A stretch of DNA of 64,000 nucleotides from an uncultured Pelagibacteraceae bacterium (GTDB taxonomy: Bacteria; Pseudomonadota; Alphaproteobacteria; Pelagibacterales; Pelagibacteraceae), in the NCBI GenBank assembly GCA_902629285.1, contig CACOQN010000002.1:78162-142161 (forward strand), written 5' to 3'. The notes beneath the pieces were generated by a model that did no database searches, was not told where the DNA came from, and was given only the letters and a program-made list of their open reading frames with translations. A program made the translations under genes and the position numbers. Positions within the stretch are counted from its first letter, which is position 1. The number at the start of each line of letters is the position of its first letter. This document shows, piece after piece, positions 16,465-25,252 of this stretch.

Positions 16465-17583
16465 ATGAAAATTGGGGTTCCAAAAGAAATAAAACCACAA
16501 GAAAATAGAATTGGTTTAACCCCAGAGAGTGTAAAAACTCTAGTATCAGAAGGCCATGAAGTAATTGTTGAAAATAATGGTGGTTTTGAAGCTGGATTTG
16601 AAAATGAACAATATTTAAATGCAGGTGCAAAAATTTCAAGTTCTGCATCAGATATTTTTAACGACTCCGAAATCATCGTAAAAGTTAAAGAGCCACAAAA
16701 AGTTGAAGTGGACATGATTAGGGAAAATCAAATTGTTTACACTTATTTACATTTAGCTGCAGCAAAAGAATTGACAGAGGGGTTAATAAAGTCAAAGAGT
16801 ATTAACATTGCGTATGAAACTGTGACAGATGATAATGGTAGATTGCCTTTATTAGCACCAATGAGTGCAGTCGCTGGCAGAATGTCAGTACAAGCTGGAG
16901 CTCATTGTTTAGAAAAAAACCAAAAAGGGCGGGGTCTTTTATTAGGTGGAGCACCAGGAGTAGCAGGTGGAACAGTCGTTATATTAGGAGGTGGAGTAGT
17001 TGGAGAAAATGCGGCTGTAATTGCAACTGGAATGCAAGCGAAAGTTCATATTGTTGATAAATCTGAAGCAAGACTTAAACAATTAGTGCAAATATTTGGG
17101 GATAAAATTATTCCAGAACAAAGTGATAAAACAGATCTAAACAAATTAGTATCTATGGCAGACTTATTAGTTGGTGGTGTTTTGATACCCGGTGCAGAAG
17201 CACCAAAATTAATAACTAAGGATATGTTAAAATTAATGAAAAGAGGTTCTGTAATTGTCGACGTAGCAATTGACCAGGGCGGGTGTGTTGAAACCAGTAA
17301 ACCAACTACTCATGGTGAACCAACTTATATTGTTGATGATGTTGTTCATTATTGTGTAGCAAATATGCCAGGTGGAGTTCCTAGGACTTCAACATTAGCA
17401 TTAAACAAAGCAACATTACCATTTTTAGTGAAGCTTGCTAACAAAGGTTATCAAAAAGCTCTAGGTGAGGACAAAAATTTTTTAGCAGGACTCAATGTTC
17501 ACAAAGGACATGTGACTTATAAAGCAGTTGCAGATGTATTTGGACACCCATATCTTGATCCAGGAGATGCAATCAAAAATTAA
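16465..17583 (+). CDS. ald: Alanine dehydrogenase
   Basis: 372 residues, the normal length for this enzyme, which interconverts L-alanine and pyruvate plus ammonium with NAD. The N-terminus MKIGVPKEIKPQENRIGLTP is the family signature. The substrate-binding region has QIVYTYLHLA near residue 89. The NAD fold starts at VVILGGGVVGENAA near residue 172. PLLAPMSAVAGRMS and CVANMPGGVPRTST complete the pattern. Its place directly after the aminotransferase suggests it turns the alanine formed there back into pyruvate and ammonium. It is followed after 4 bases by the DMGDH-like gene, so the three form one operon. Confidence 0.95.
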   Translation: MKIGVPKEIKPQENRIGLTPESVKTLVSEGHEVIVENNGGFEAGFENEQYLNAGAKISSSASDIFNDSEIIVKVKEPQKVEVDMIRENQIVYTYLHLAAAKELTEGLIKSKSINIAYETVTDDNGRLPLLAPMSAVAGRMSVQAGAHCLEKNQKGRGLLLGGAPGVAGGTVVILGGGVVGENAAVIATGMQAKVHIVDKSEARLKQLVQIFGDKIIPEQSDKTDLNKLVSMADLLVGGVLIPGAEAPKLITKDMLKLMKRGSVIVDVAIDQGGCVETSKPTTHGEPTYIVDDVVHYCVANMPGGVPRTSTLALNKATLPFLVKLANKGYQKALGEDKNFLAGLNVHKGHVTYKAVADVFGHPYLDPGDAIKN

Positions 17584-17587
17584 ATAA

Positions 17588-20032
17588 ATGAAAAAAAAAC
17601 TACCAACAAGCACAAAAGTTGTTGTTATTGGCGGTGGAGTGGTTGGTTGTTCTGTGGCTTACCATTTAGCGAAGTTTGGTTGGAAAGACACAATTCTATT
17701 AGAAAGAGATCAATTAACATCAGGAACAACTTGGCACGCCGCAGGTTTAGTAAGTCAATTAGGCCCCTCAGCAGCAATTACAAAAATAAGAAAATATACT
17801 TTAGATTTGTATAAAGAACTTGAGAAAAAAGTCGATCATTCAGCTGGTTTAAGATTAAATGGTGCTCTTTCAATTGCACAAAATAAAGGAAGATGGCAGG
17901 AACTACAAAGACAAGCAACTACTGCACAACTTTACGACGTTGATGTAAGAATTTTGAGCAAAGATCAAATTAAAAAAGATTATCCTATTATTAATACTGA
18001 AGAAGTAATAGGTGGAATATTAATGCCAGGAGATGGAGCAGCAGACCCTTCAGGTGTTACACACATGCTTGCTAAAGGAGCAAAAATGGAAGGTGCTCAG
18101 ATTTTTGAAAAATCACCGGTGGATGAAATTTTAACAAAAGGAGGAAAGATTTCTGGAGTAAAAGTTAATGGTCAAAAAATTGACTGTGAATATATTGTTT
18201 TAGCTTCAGGGATGTGGTCTAGACAAATTGGTGAAAAAGCAGGAGTTAGTATTCCACTTTATCCTGCAGAACATTTTTATATAATAACAGAGCCAATTGA
18301 AAATTTATCAAAAACTCTACCTGTTATTAGAGATTTTGATAATCGAACTTATATTAAAGAGGATGCTGGCAAAATATTAGTTGGAATTTTTGAAGGAAAT
18401 TCCATTCCTGCTTGGGATAAAACTAACAAAGTACCAGAAGATTTTTCATTTGGTGAGTTTCAGGAAAATTTTGAACATTTTGAACCTTATTTAGCATCTG
18501 CCATAGATAGATTTCCAATTTTAGAAAAAACAGGTATTAGGAAATTTTTTTCAGGTCCAGAATCTTTTACACCAGATACAAATACTTTATTAGGAGAGGT
18601 TTCAGAGATTAAAAACTTTTTTGTTTGTTGTGGATTAAATAGTATTGGAATAGGAAGTGGAGGTGGAGTTGGAAAAGTTACTGCAGAATGGTTAATGAAT
18701 GGTCATATTAATGAAGATATTTTTAATTATGACATTAAAAGATTTCAGAAATTTCACTCAGATTTAGGATTTATTAAAAAGAGAATAACTGAATCTCTTG
18801 GTGATTTGTATGGAATGCATTGGCCATATAAACAACATAAAACTTCAAGAAATATAAAAATACTTCCACATCATGATAATTTAAAAAGTTTTGGAGCTTG
18901 CTTTGGTGTATCAGGTGGATATGAAAGACCAATGTGGTTTGCACTTGATGGAGAAAAAGCAGAATATAAGTATAGTTATAACTATCAAAATTGGTATCCA
19001 TCTGTTGAGTACGAAACAAACAATACAGTTAAAAATGTTGGTCTATTTGACTTAACACCTTTTTCCAAATTTGAAATTAAATCAGATAAAGCTCATGATG
19101 AATTACAAAAAATTTGTACATCAAATATTAAGCATAAAATTGGTAAGTGCACTTATACACATATGTTAAATAAAGATGGTGGTATTGAAACTGACTTAAC
19201 AGTTGTTTGCATAGATCACAATCATTTTAGAATAATAAGCTCTGCTGCAACAAGAGAAAGAGACAAATTTCATATAAAAAAACATTTGTCTAATGATGTA
19301 GAGTTAAAAGATGTAACTGATGATTATTGTGTTTTTGGACTATTTGGTCCTAAGAGTAGATTATTAATGCAAAAATTAAGTACAGATGATTTTAGTAAAG
19401 AAAATTTTAAATTTGCAACTTCTAAATATATTAATATTGAAAGAAAAAAAATTTGGATACAAAGATTATCCTATGTTGGTGAGCTTGGTTACGAATTATA
19501 TATAAAAAATAAAGATGCAAAAAGTATATATGAAAAAATTATAGAAGAGGGGAAAATTTTCAATCTATCTAATTGTGGAATGCATGCACTGGATACAATG
19601 AGAATGGAAAGTGGTTTTTTGCATTGGGGACACGATATATCACCTGAAGAAAATCAATATCAGGCAGGTCTAGAATTTACTATTAGTTACAAAAAACAAA
19701 TTAATTTTATTGGAAAAGGAGCTTTGGAAAAAATTAAGAATAAAAAACAAGATCGAAAATTTTCAATGTTTGTCCTTAAAGAAAATAAACCTGGAAAACC
19801 ATTACTCCTTCATGATGAACCCATCTATTTAGGTGATAAAATTATAGGTAGAACTACTTCTGGTAATTATTCATTTAATTATAAAAAAAACTTAGCTTTT
19901 GGCTATATTAATAGCGAGATAGTAAATAAAAAATCAAAAGATCAGAGGTTTTATATAGAAATTGAAAAAATTAAATATTCAACGGAATTACTCGAAAAGC
20001 CTCTTAAAAATACAGATTTCAAAACAAGTTAA
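17588..20032 (+). CDS. Dimethylglycine/sarcosine dehydrogenase-like flavoprotein with GcvT domain
   Basis: 814 residues. The N-terminal half is a DAO-type FAD oxidoreductase: a dinucleotide-binding GGGVVGCSVAYHLAKFG at the start and TTWHAAGL near residue 52, whose His is the covalent FAD attachment site in DMGDH and SarDH. The C-terminal half (about residue 430 onward) is an aminomethyltransferase (GcvT)-like folate-binding domain with RERDKFH, YVGELGYELY and ALDTMRMESGF. Such enzymes oxidise N-methyl groups of glycine derivatives and pass the one-carbon unit to tetrahydrofolate. Being last in the aminotransferase-ald operon opposite tauABC, it may act on an N-methylated compound imported by that transporter. 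That is inference. Confidence 0.88.
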   Translation: MKKKLPTSTKVVVIGGGVVGCSVAYHLAKFGWKDTILLERDQLTSGTTWHAAGLVSQLGPSAAITKIRKYTLDLYKELEKKVDHSAGLRLNGALSIAQNKGRWQELQRQATTAQLYDVDVRILSKDQIKKDYPIINTEEVIGGILMPGDGAADPSGVTHMLAKGAKMEGAQIFEKSPVDEILTKGGKISGVKVNGQKIDCEYIVLASGMWSRQIGEKAGVSIPLYPAEHFYIITEPIENLSKTLPVIRDFDNRTYIKEDAGKILVGIFEGNSIPAWDKTNKVPEDFSFGEFQENFEHFEPYLASAIDRFPILEKTGIRKFFSGPESFTPDTNTLLGEVSEIKNFFVCCGLNSIGIGSGGGVGKVTAEWLMNGHINEDIFNYDIKRFQKFHSDLGFIKKRITESLGDLYGMHWPYKQHKTSRNIKILPHHDNLKSFGACFGVSGGYERPMWFALDGEKAEYKYSYNYQNWYPSVEYETNNTVKNVGLFDLTPFSKFEIKSDKAHDELQKICTSNIKHKIGKCTYTHMLNKDGGIETDLTVVCIDHNHFRIISSAATRERDKFHIKKHLSNDVELKDVTDDYCVFGLFGPKSRLLMQKLSTDDFSKENFKFATSKYINIERKKIWIQRLSYVGELGYELYIKNKDAKSIYEKIIEEGKIFNLSNCGMHALDTMRMESGFLHWGHDISPEENQYQAGLEFTISYKKQINFIGKGALEKIKNKKQDRKFSMFVLKENKPGKPLLLHDEPIYLGDKIIGRTTSGNYSFNYKKNLAFGYINSEIVNKKSKDQRFYIEIEKIKYSTELLEKPLKNTDFKTS

Positions 20033-20082
20033 ATATATTCAATTAGATTGAAATTTTTTCTAAACCCTGCTTAAATTGGTTT

Positions 20083-20292
20083 GTGAAAAAAGAGATACAT
20101 AATATAAATCAAGTTAATAATGATTTTGAAGCAAACAACGATTTAAAAAAAGATAAAATTAAAACAACCAATGTAAATATTTTGCTTAATAGGGTTAGGT
20201 TAGATCAAAAAAGAACTCTTAGAAAAAAAATTATTTTTTCCCTTCTCTTAATAAGTGCAATAGGTAGTTTGGCATCTTATTTTAGTATTTAG
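20083..20292 (+). CDS. Small tail-anchored membrane protein, similar plan to the 90-residue protein at 2219
   Basis: 69 residues starting at a GTG codon with no clear ribosome-binding site. The first 25 residues are polar and charged. A basic helix follows (VNILLNRVRLDQKRTLRKK), then one C-terminal hydrophobic segment of about 18 residues. The end of this protein and the end of the 2219-2491 product share the VNI start, a spacing of about 36 residues to the C-terminus, the basic helix and a Leu-Gly/Ile-Gly containing anchor. I recognise no named family. It lies 50 bases after the DMGDH-like gene and upstream of the tRNA promoter. Confidence 0.6.
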   Translation: MKKEIHNINQVNNDFEANNDLKKDKIKTTNVNILLNRVRLDQKRTLRKKIIFSLLLISAIGSLASYFSI

Positions 20293-20314
20293 TTAATTCA
20301 TAAAAAAAAGTTTA

Positions 20315-20342
20315 TTGAAACAATAATGATTTATATTATAAG
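20315..20342 (+). promoter_or_regulatory. Candidate promoter of the tRNA gene
   Basis: A TTGAAA -35 (20315-20320) and a TATAAG -10 (20337-20342) are separated by 16 bases. The expected start point is about 8 bases before the first base of the tRNA, a spacing that suits a tRNA promoter. It probably also transcribes the phosphoribosyltransferase gene that follows. Confidence 0.5.
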
Positions 20343-20357
20343 TCACTTATTAATTAT

Positions 20358-20434
20358 GGCGGGGTAGCTCAGTTGGTTAGAGCGCGGGACTCATAAGCCC
20401 GAGGTCAGTGGTTCGATCCCACTTCCCGCTACCA
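20358..20434 (+). tRNA. tRNA with CAT anticodon, probably elongator tRNA-Met
   Basis: A full 77-base cloverleaf can be folded by hand. The acceptor stem is GGCGGGG with TCCCGCT (G-U at both ends), the D stem GCTC/GAGC, the anticodon loop CTCATAA with anticodon CAT, the variable loop AGGTC and a perfect T stem AGTGG/CCACT with loop TTCGATC. ACCA is encoded at the 3' end. The anticodon stem CGGGA/GCCCG has an A-G mismatch next to the loop. The G1-U72 end pair and D arm argue against initiator tRNA. A tRNA-Ile whose CAT anticodon is modified to lysidine is possible and cannot be excluded by eye. Confidence 0.92.
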
Positions 20435-20446
20435 TATATTATTAAA

Positions 20447-20962
20447 ATGAAAGACATTTATATCAGCTGGGAAGATTATCATAGGAAAATAGAGCAACTA
20501 GCTAAAAAAGTTTATGAAGATAATTGTAAATTTAATCAAATTATATGTATTGCAAAAGGTGGATTAAGGGTCGGAGATGTTTTTAGTAGGCTATTCAATG
20601 TTCCGTTGGCTATATTGTCAGTTGAATCTTATCACGGTAATAGTGATGATATTAAAAACCAGCAAGGACAATTTACATTTTCAAGAGATTTAGCTAAAAC
20701 GACTCCAAATTTAGGATCTCATGTTTTATTAGTTGATGATCTTGCCGATTCTGGAAAAACTTTAACAAAAAGTATAAAATGGATGGAACTATTTTACGGA
20801 TTTTATTTAGAGGAAAAAATAAAAACAGCAGTAATTTGGCATAAATCAACTTCAGCATTTAAACCAGACTATTGTGTCGATTATCTAGAGAATTCTCCAT
20901 GGATACATATGCCCTTTGAAAAATATGAGACGACTAATATAAAAGATTTTAAATTTGAGTAA
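20447..20962 (+). CDS. Purine phosphoribosyltransferase-like protein (Gpt/HPRT type)
   Basis: 171 residues from the ATG at 20447. A longer frame starting at 20408 would begin inside the tRNA, so that start is rejected. The PRPP-binding motif is VLLVDDLADSGKTL near residue 95, and an upstream AKGGLRVGDVFSRLF stretch is typical of type I phosphoribosyltransferases. It probably converts xanthine, guanine or hypoxanthine with PRPP to the nucleotide. Its neighbour across a convergent junction is GMP reductase, another purine-salvage enzyme. It follows the tRNA by 12 bases and is probably transcribed from the tRNA promoter. Confidence 0.82.
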   Translation: MKDIYISWEDYHRKIEQLAKKVYEDNCKFNQIICIAKGGLRVGDVFSRLFNVPLAILSVESYHGNSDDIKNQQGQFTFSRDLAKTTPNLGSHVLLVDDLADSGKTLTKSIKWMELFYGFYLEEKIKTAVIWHKSTSAFKPDYCVDYLENSPWIHMPFEKYETTNIKDFKFE

Positions 20963-20980
20963 TTTTTAAAAAATTAAATT

Positions 20981-22015
20981 TTATTTAATAAGACTGTCGT
21001 TAAATTGATTTGATACTCTTACAAATGTTGTACACTTGCTGAGTTGTTTTAATGAAGGAGCTCCTACATATGTACAACTACTTCTTACACCACCAAGAAT
21101 ATTTAGAACTGTATCATTTATTTTACCTCTATACTTTACCCTTACTTTTCTTCCCTCACTACTTCTATAGTCCGAAAGTCCACCATAATGTTTTTTATTT
21201 GCTATCTCAGAACTAGATCCGTAAAATTCTATGTACTTTTGTCCATTAACTTTGACTATTTTACCATTTCCTTCATCATGTCCAGCTAACATACCACCAA
21301 GCATAACAAAATCTGCACCGCCACCAAAACCTTTTGCAACATCACCTGGACAAGTACAACCACCATCAGCTATTACATGTGCTCCAAGTCCATGTGCAGC
21401 ATCAGCACATTCAATCACAGCACTTAATTGAGGGTAACCCACACCGGTTTGAAGTCTTGTTGTGCAAACACTTCCCGGTCCTATACCAACCTTGACAATA
21501 TCTGCCCCACTTAAAACCAGCTCTTGTGTCATGTCTGCTGTAACAACATTTCCAGCGATAATAGTTTTTGTAGGATATTTATCCCTAACAGATTTTACAA
21601 AATTTGTGAAATGTTCTGTGTATCCATTAGCTACATCAATACAAATAAATTTAAAAAAACTAAACTCTTTTAATACTTTATCAAGATTTTGAAAGTCTTC
21701 TTTTTTTATACCTACACTTAAAGCAATATTTGGATAAATTTTTTTTATATTTTTGTTTTGTTTTATTTTTTTTACATCATGTTGTTTTGTTAAACTTGTT
21801 ATCATTCCAAAATCATTTAGTTTCTCAGCAATACTTAACTCTCCAACACCATCCATATTAGCTGCCATTATAGGAATTCCAGACCATTCATTTTTACTGT
21901 ACTTGAACCTGTAAGTTCTCAATAAATTAACGTCTTTACGACTCTTTAGAGTGCTTCTTTTGGGCCTAAACAAGACATCTGAATAATCTAATTTTAGTTC
22001 TTCTTCAATTCTCAT
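20981..22015 (-). CDS. guaC: GMP reductase
   Basis: 344 residues, the usual GuaC length. It lacks the CBS insert that would indicate IMP dehydrogenase. The N-terminus has [18 protein letters not shown], the catalytic Cys lies in GPGSVCTTR near residue 180, and the phosphate site has [20 protein letters not shown] followed by [15 protein letters not shown]. GuaC converts GMP to IMP with NADPH, recycling guanine nucleotides toward adenine. The C-terminal [12 protein letters not shown] also fits the IMPDH/GMPR superfamily. Convergent with the phosphoribosyltransferase gene, 18 bases apart. Confidence 0.9.
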   Translation of the reverse strand: MRIEEELKLDYSDVLFRPKRSTLKSRKDVNLLRTYRFKYSKNEWSGIPIMAANMDGVGELSIAEKLNDFGMITSLTKQHDVKKIKQNKNIKKIYPNIALSVGIKKEDFQNLDKVLKEFSFFKFICIDVANGYTEHFTNFVKSVRDKYPTKTIIAGNVVTADMTQELVLSGADIVKVGIGPGSVCTTRLQTGVGYPQLSAVIECADAAHGLGAHVIADGGCTCPGDVAKGFGGGADFVMLGGMLAGHDEGNGKIVKVNGQKYIEFYGSSSEIANKKHYGGLSDYRSSEGRKVRVKYRGKINDTVLNILGGVRSSCTYVGAPSLKQLSKCTTFVRVSNQFNDSLIK

Positions 22016-22076
22016 ATTTGTAAGGTTATAATTATAACAATGAATTTCAAATTAATTTATTACTTGTGGATAAGTT

Positions 22077-22793
22077 TTAATTAGATTTATTACTTAATAT
22101 TTTCTTCAATTTTAAAGTGTTCATTGTCTGCCTGGGTGGCAATTTTGATTTCTTATTTAACTTTATTTTTTTAATTTTTGTATTGTGTGATTTTGCAAAT
22201 AAGTAAACAGATTGTGACTTTCCACCAACATTAATAATTCCTTTTTGATTAATAAGTAGTGGAAGTAACTCTACTACTTCCTCATGAAACATAAAATTTG
22301 TAAGTAAATTTGAATAAGCTTTTTTATATTTAAAAGGCTTTTCAGTCATGGTTAATCTTAATACTAGCGAATTTTCATACATTCTTACTGCACACTCGCC
22401 TCCAAGTTTTGACAAGCCATAATTATTAAATGGTTTTACAGGATCGTGTTCATAATAATTACCTTTTTTACCCTCATAAACATAGCCTGTAGAAAAATAA
22501 ATTAATTTAATATTATTTTTTTTACATACTTTAGTAATATTCGATGTACCGATAATATTAAGATCAATACTTTTAATAATATTTTTCTCATGAATTTTCA
22601 TTGGTCTTGAAAGACCAGCACAATGCAAAATTATTTTTGGTTTAATTTTTTTTATGATTTTATTCAATGAATTAATACTTAAAATATTACATTCTTTTTT
22701 GTTTGCAAAATAAAGATTTAATTTTTTATTTTTAGATTTTAATATTTTTGCAAATCTTCCTTCACCACCTGTAACTAAAATCATATTTTTCAT
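22077..22793 (-). CDS. rmlD: dTDP-4-dehydrorhamnose reductase-like NAD(P)-dependent epimerase/reductase (short)
   Basis: 238 residues. ILVTGGEGRFAKIL at the N-terminus is a degenerate dinucleotide-binding loop, and the catalytic Tyr-Lys pair is in YGLSKLGGE near residue 138. STGYVYEGKKG and the downstream VLRLT also fit RmlD. It is about 50 residues shorter than typical RmlD, mostly in the substrate-binding C-terminus, so an altered substrate is possible. It is the last gene of rmlBACD and overlaps rmlC by 4 bases; this position is the main reason for assigning the last step of dTDP-L-rhamnose synthesis, reduction of the 4-keto sugar. Confidence 0.72.
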   Translation of the reverse strand: MKNMILVTGGEGRFAKILKSKNKKLNLYFANKKECNILSINSLNKIIKKIKPKIILHCAGLSRPMKIHEKNIIKSIDLNIIGTSNITKVCKKNNIKLIYFSTGYVYEGKKGNYYEHDPVKPFNNYGLSKLGGECAVRMYENSLVLRLTMTEKPFKYKKAYSNLLTNFMFHEEVVELLPLLINQKGIINVGGKSQSVYLFAKSHNTKIKKIKLNKKSKLPPRQTMNTLKLKKILSNKSN

Positions 22794-23317
22794 TTTAAAT
22801 AGATTTTTTTATAATTTAAAAAAGAAATTCCTTTTTTATCTTTTTGTGACAAGATTTTTTTTTGTAATGGCCAATTTATTTTTAAATATTTATCATTAAC
22901 ATTAATTGTAACTTCATTATTTTTTTCTCTATATTTTGTACAACTATAAATAATATAATTTTCTTTTTCTAAACATTGAAATCCATGTGCAAAACCTTCA
23001 GGTATATATATAGAGTTAGAATTTGCTTCGCTTAATATACATTTAAAAACTTTACCAAAAGTTTTGGAATTTTTCCTCAAATCAAGGGCAACATCGAATA
23101 TTTTCCCTTTAATTACTGTTACAAATTTACCTTGGGAATTTTTACTTTGGATATGTAATCCTCTAATTACGTTTTTCTTAGAATAAGACATTACTAAAAA
23201 AGGGAATTTTTTTTTAATATTACTCTCTTTTTTTATTTCTTTAAAGTAACCTCTTTTATCCCAGTGTCTTTTTTGTTTAATTAATAAAAGATCTTTAAAT
23301 TTTGTCTTAACAGTCAC
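22790..23317 (-). CDS. rmlC: dTDP-4-dehydrorhamnose 3,5-epimerase
   Basis: 175 residues, a cupin-type epimerase of normal length. The catalytic His is in NVIRGLHIQ near residue 53, and the Tyr acting as acid is in IYSCTKYREK near residue 127. IYIPEGFAHGFQCL and KIFDVALDLRKNSKTFG are diagnostic. It epimerises C3 and C5 of dTDP-4-keto-6-deoxyglucose in the cytoplasm. The gene lies between rmlA (one-base overlap) and the short rmlD (4-base overlap), so the four are translated as a coupled unit. Confidence 0.9.
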   Translation of the reverse strand: MTVKTKFKDLLLIKQKRHWDKRGYFKEIKKESNIKKKFPFLVMSYSKKNVIRGLHIQSKNSQGKFVTVIKGKIFDVALDLRKNSKTFGKVFKCILSEANSNSIYIPEGFAHGFQCLEKENYIIYSCTKYREKNNEVTINVNDKYLKINWPLQKKILSQKDKKGISFLNYKKIYLK

Positions 23318-24183
23318 TATGATATTATCCGTTTAAGATATTTTGAGTACTCACAATTTCCATAAAATCGAATTGATTGAATAATTGATTTTTTTGTTAT
23401 CCAGTTATTATTTAATGATATTTCCTCTAGACAAGCTATCTTAAAACCTTGAAGATTTTCAATTGATGATACAAAATTACTAGTTTTATAAAAATCTTCT
23501 ATAGATCCAGTATCCAGCCAAGCACCACCCCTACCAATAAATTCTGCCGAGAGCTGCTTTTTCTTTTTATATTTATTTAATAAATCAACAATTTCTAATT
23601 CATTTCTTCTTGATGGTTTCAATTCTTTTGCAAATTTAATAACTTTGTTATCAAAAAAATATAGTCCAGTTATTGCCAATTTTGATCTAGGTTTTTTTGG
23701 TTTTTCTTTCAGAGAAAGAATTTTTTTACCATTTACACTTGCGACACCAAATTTTTCAGGATTAGAAACTTTATGAAGAACTACTTTTGCACCATTTTTG
23801 ATTTTAACACATTCATAAAGCATTTTACTTAAGGATTGTCCGTAAAAAAAATTATCTCCTAAAATCATTGCAACACTATCATTTTTAATGAAGTTTTTTC
23901 CTAATATAAATGCATCAGGTAACCCCCTTGGTTTATCTTGTTCGATATAATTAATTTTCATTCCAAACCTTTTTCCATCTGGAATTAATTTTTTGTACTG
24001 ATCTAATTGTCCCTTATTTACAATTATTAAAACATTCCTTATTTTTGCCAACATAAGAATTGATAAAGGGTAAAATATTAATGGTTTATCATATATGGGT
24101 AGAAGTTGTTTATTCACCGCCTTAGTTAAAGGGCTCATCCTAGTTCCCATTCCACCTGCAAGAATTATTCCTTTTGTAATCAT
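23317..24183 (-). CDS. rmlA: Glucose-1-phosphate thymidylyltransferase
   Basis: 288 residues, the usual RmlA size. The N-terminal nucleotide-binding signature is GIILAGGMGTRMSPLT, followed by VNKQLLPIYDKPLIFYPL. The sugar-phosphate site includes EQDKPRGLPDAFILG and LGDNFFYG near residues 82-115, and AITGLYFFDN and RGGAWLDTGS lie further on. It makes dTDP-glucose from glucose-1-phosphate and dTTP, the first step toward dTDP-rhamnose. It overlaps rmlB by 4 bases and rmlC by 1. Confidence 0.95.
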   Translation of the reverse strand: MITKGIILAGGMGTRMSPLTKAVNKQLLPIYDKPLIFYPLSILMLAKIRNVLIIVNKGQLDQYKKLIPDGKRFGMKINYIEQDKPRGLPDAFILGKNFIKNDSVAMILGDNFFYGQSLSKMLYECVKIKNGAKVVLHKVSNPEKFGVASVNGKKILSLKEKPKKPRSKLAITGLYFFDNKVIKFAKELKPSRRNELEIVDLLNKYKKKKQLSAEFIGRGGAWLDTGSIEDFYKTSNFVSSIENLQGFKIACLEEISLNNNWITKKSIIQSIRFYGNCEYSKYLKRIIS

Positions 24184-25193
24184 TTATTACCTAATCTTTT
24201 TAAAATATCATTTTTGTGGATTGTTTTATAATAATCTAAATTTTCTTTATACCAATTAAATGTTAACTTAATACCTTTTTTAAAATTTGTTTCTGCTTTC
24301 CAATTTAATTTTTTTTTGATTTTATTGCTATTTAAAGCATATCTAACATCATGACCTGGTCGATCTTCAACATAGTTAATTTTTACTTTATCTCCTATTT
24401 TAATTATTTTTTTTGAATAATTTAAAAGGTTTTTACAAACCTCTATATTGGTCAGATTTTTATTTGATCCAATATTGTAAAAATTGCCTAATTTTCCTCT
24501 CTTAAATATCTTAAATAAAGCATCACAATGATCTTTTACATATATCCATTCTCTTGAATTTCTACCTTTGCCATAGATTGGCAAAGATTTATTATTTAAA
24601 ATATTATAAATTAATTTAGGTATTAATTTTTCTGGATGTTGTTTTGGCCCATAATTATTTGAGCAGTTAGTTATTATTGCTGGTATATTATAAGTTCTAA
24701 TATAAGAGCTGACTAAATGATCAGATGCGGCTTTACTAGCAGCATATGGTGAGCTTGGTTTATAAGGGTAATTTTCAGATGTTCTTCCATTTAAAATATC
24801 CCCGTATACCTCATCTGTAGATATGTGAATAAGTTTTGAAGAATATTTTTTAGAATATTTTTTAAAGCATTCTAACAAATTATAAACACCAAGAATATTA
24901 CTTTGGATAAAAGCTTCAGGATTATCTATAGACCTATCTACGTGAGTCTCTGCAGCTAAATTAAATATAGCTATAGGTTTATATTTATTAAAAATATTTT
25001 TAAGTTTTTTATTATTAATGTCACATTTTATGAATTTGTATCGCTTAGTAAATTTAAACTCCTTCACATTGTAAAAATTCGAGGAGTAAGAAATTTTATC
25101 TATATTAACTACAAAATAATTTTTTTTAATCAGTAGATCAATTAAATTACTTCCAATAAAACCTAAACCTCCGGTAACAACTATTTTTTTCAT
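24180..25193 (-). CDS. rmlB: dTDP-glucose 4,6-dehydratase
   Basis: 337 residues, extended short-chain dehydrogenase. The NAD loop is VTGGLGFIGSNLIDLL, the NLAAETHVDRSIDNP stretch near residue 80 is characteristic of RmlB, STDEVYGD near residue 127 carries the catalytic Asp-Glu-like pair, and the YxxxK pair is in SPYAASKAASDHL near residue 153. NCSNNYGPKQHPEKLIP completes the pattern. It converts dTDP-glucose to the 4-keto-6-deoxy sugar. First gene of the rmlBACD unit, divergent from a GT2 glycosyltransferase that may use the product; 59 bases separate the two starts. Confidence 0.95.
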   Translation of the reverse strand: MKKIVVTGGLGFIGSNLIDLLIKKNYFVVNIDKISYSSNFYNVKEFKFTKRYKFIKCDINNKKLKNIFNKYKPIAIFNLAAETHVDRSIDNPEAFIQSNILGVYNLLECFKKYSKKYSSKLIHISTDEVYGDILNGRTSENYPYKPSSPYAASKAASDHLVSSYIRTYNIPAIITNCSNNYGPKQHPEKLIPKLIYNILNNKSLPIYGKGRNSREWIYVKDHCDALFKIFKRGKLGNFYNIGSNKNLTNIEVCKNLLNYSKKIIKIGDKVKINYVEDRPGHDVRYALNSNKIKKKLNWKAETNFKKGIKLTFNWYKENLDYYKTIHKNDILKRLGNK

Positions 25194-25252
25194 TAATTAA
25201 ATTATTTTTACATTAGTAAAAAGTATTAGTATAGTTCATTTAAACAACACTT

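Noticed and set aside
20358..20434. Initiator tRNA-fMet
   Set aside because: Positions 1 and 72 form G-U and the anticodon stem lacks the three G-C pairs next to the loop; an initiator would have an unpaired 1-72 end and that GC run.
20408..20446. Earlier start for the phosphoribosyltransferase gene
   Set aside because: It would begin inside the T arm of the tRNA. The ATG at 20447 gives a normal N-terminus for the family.
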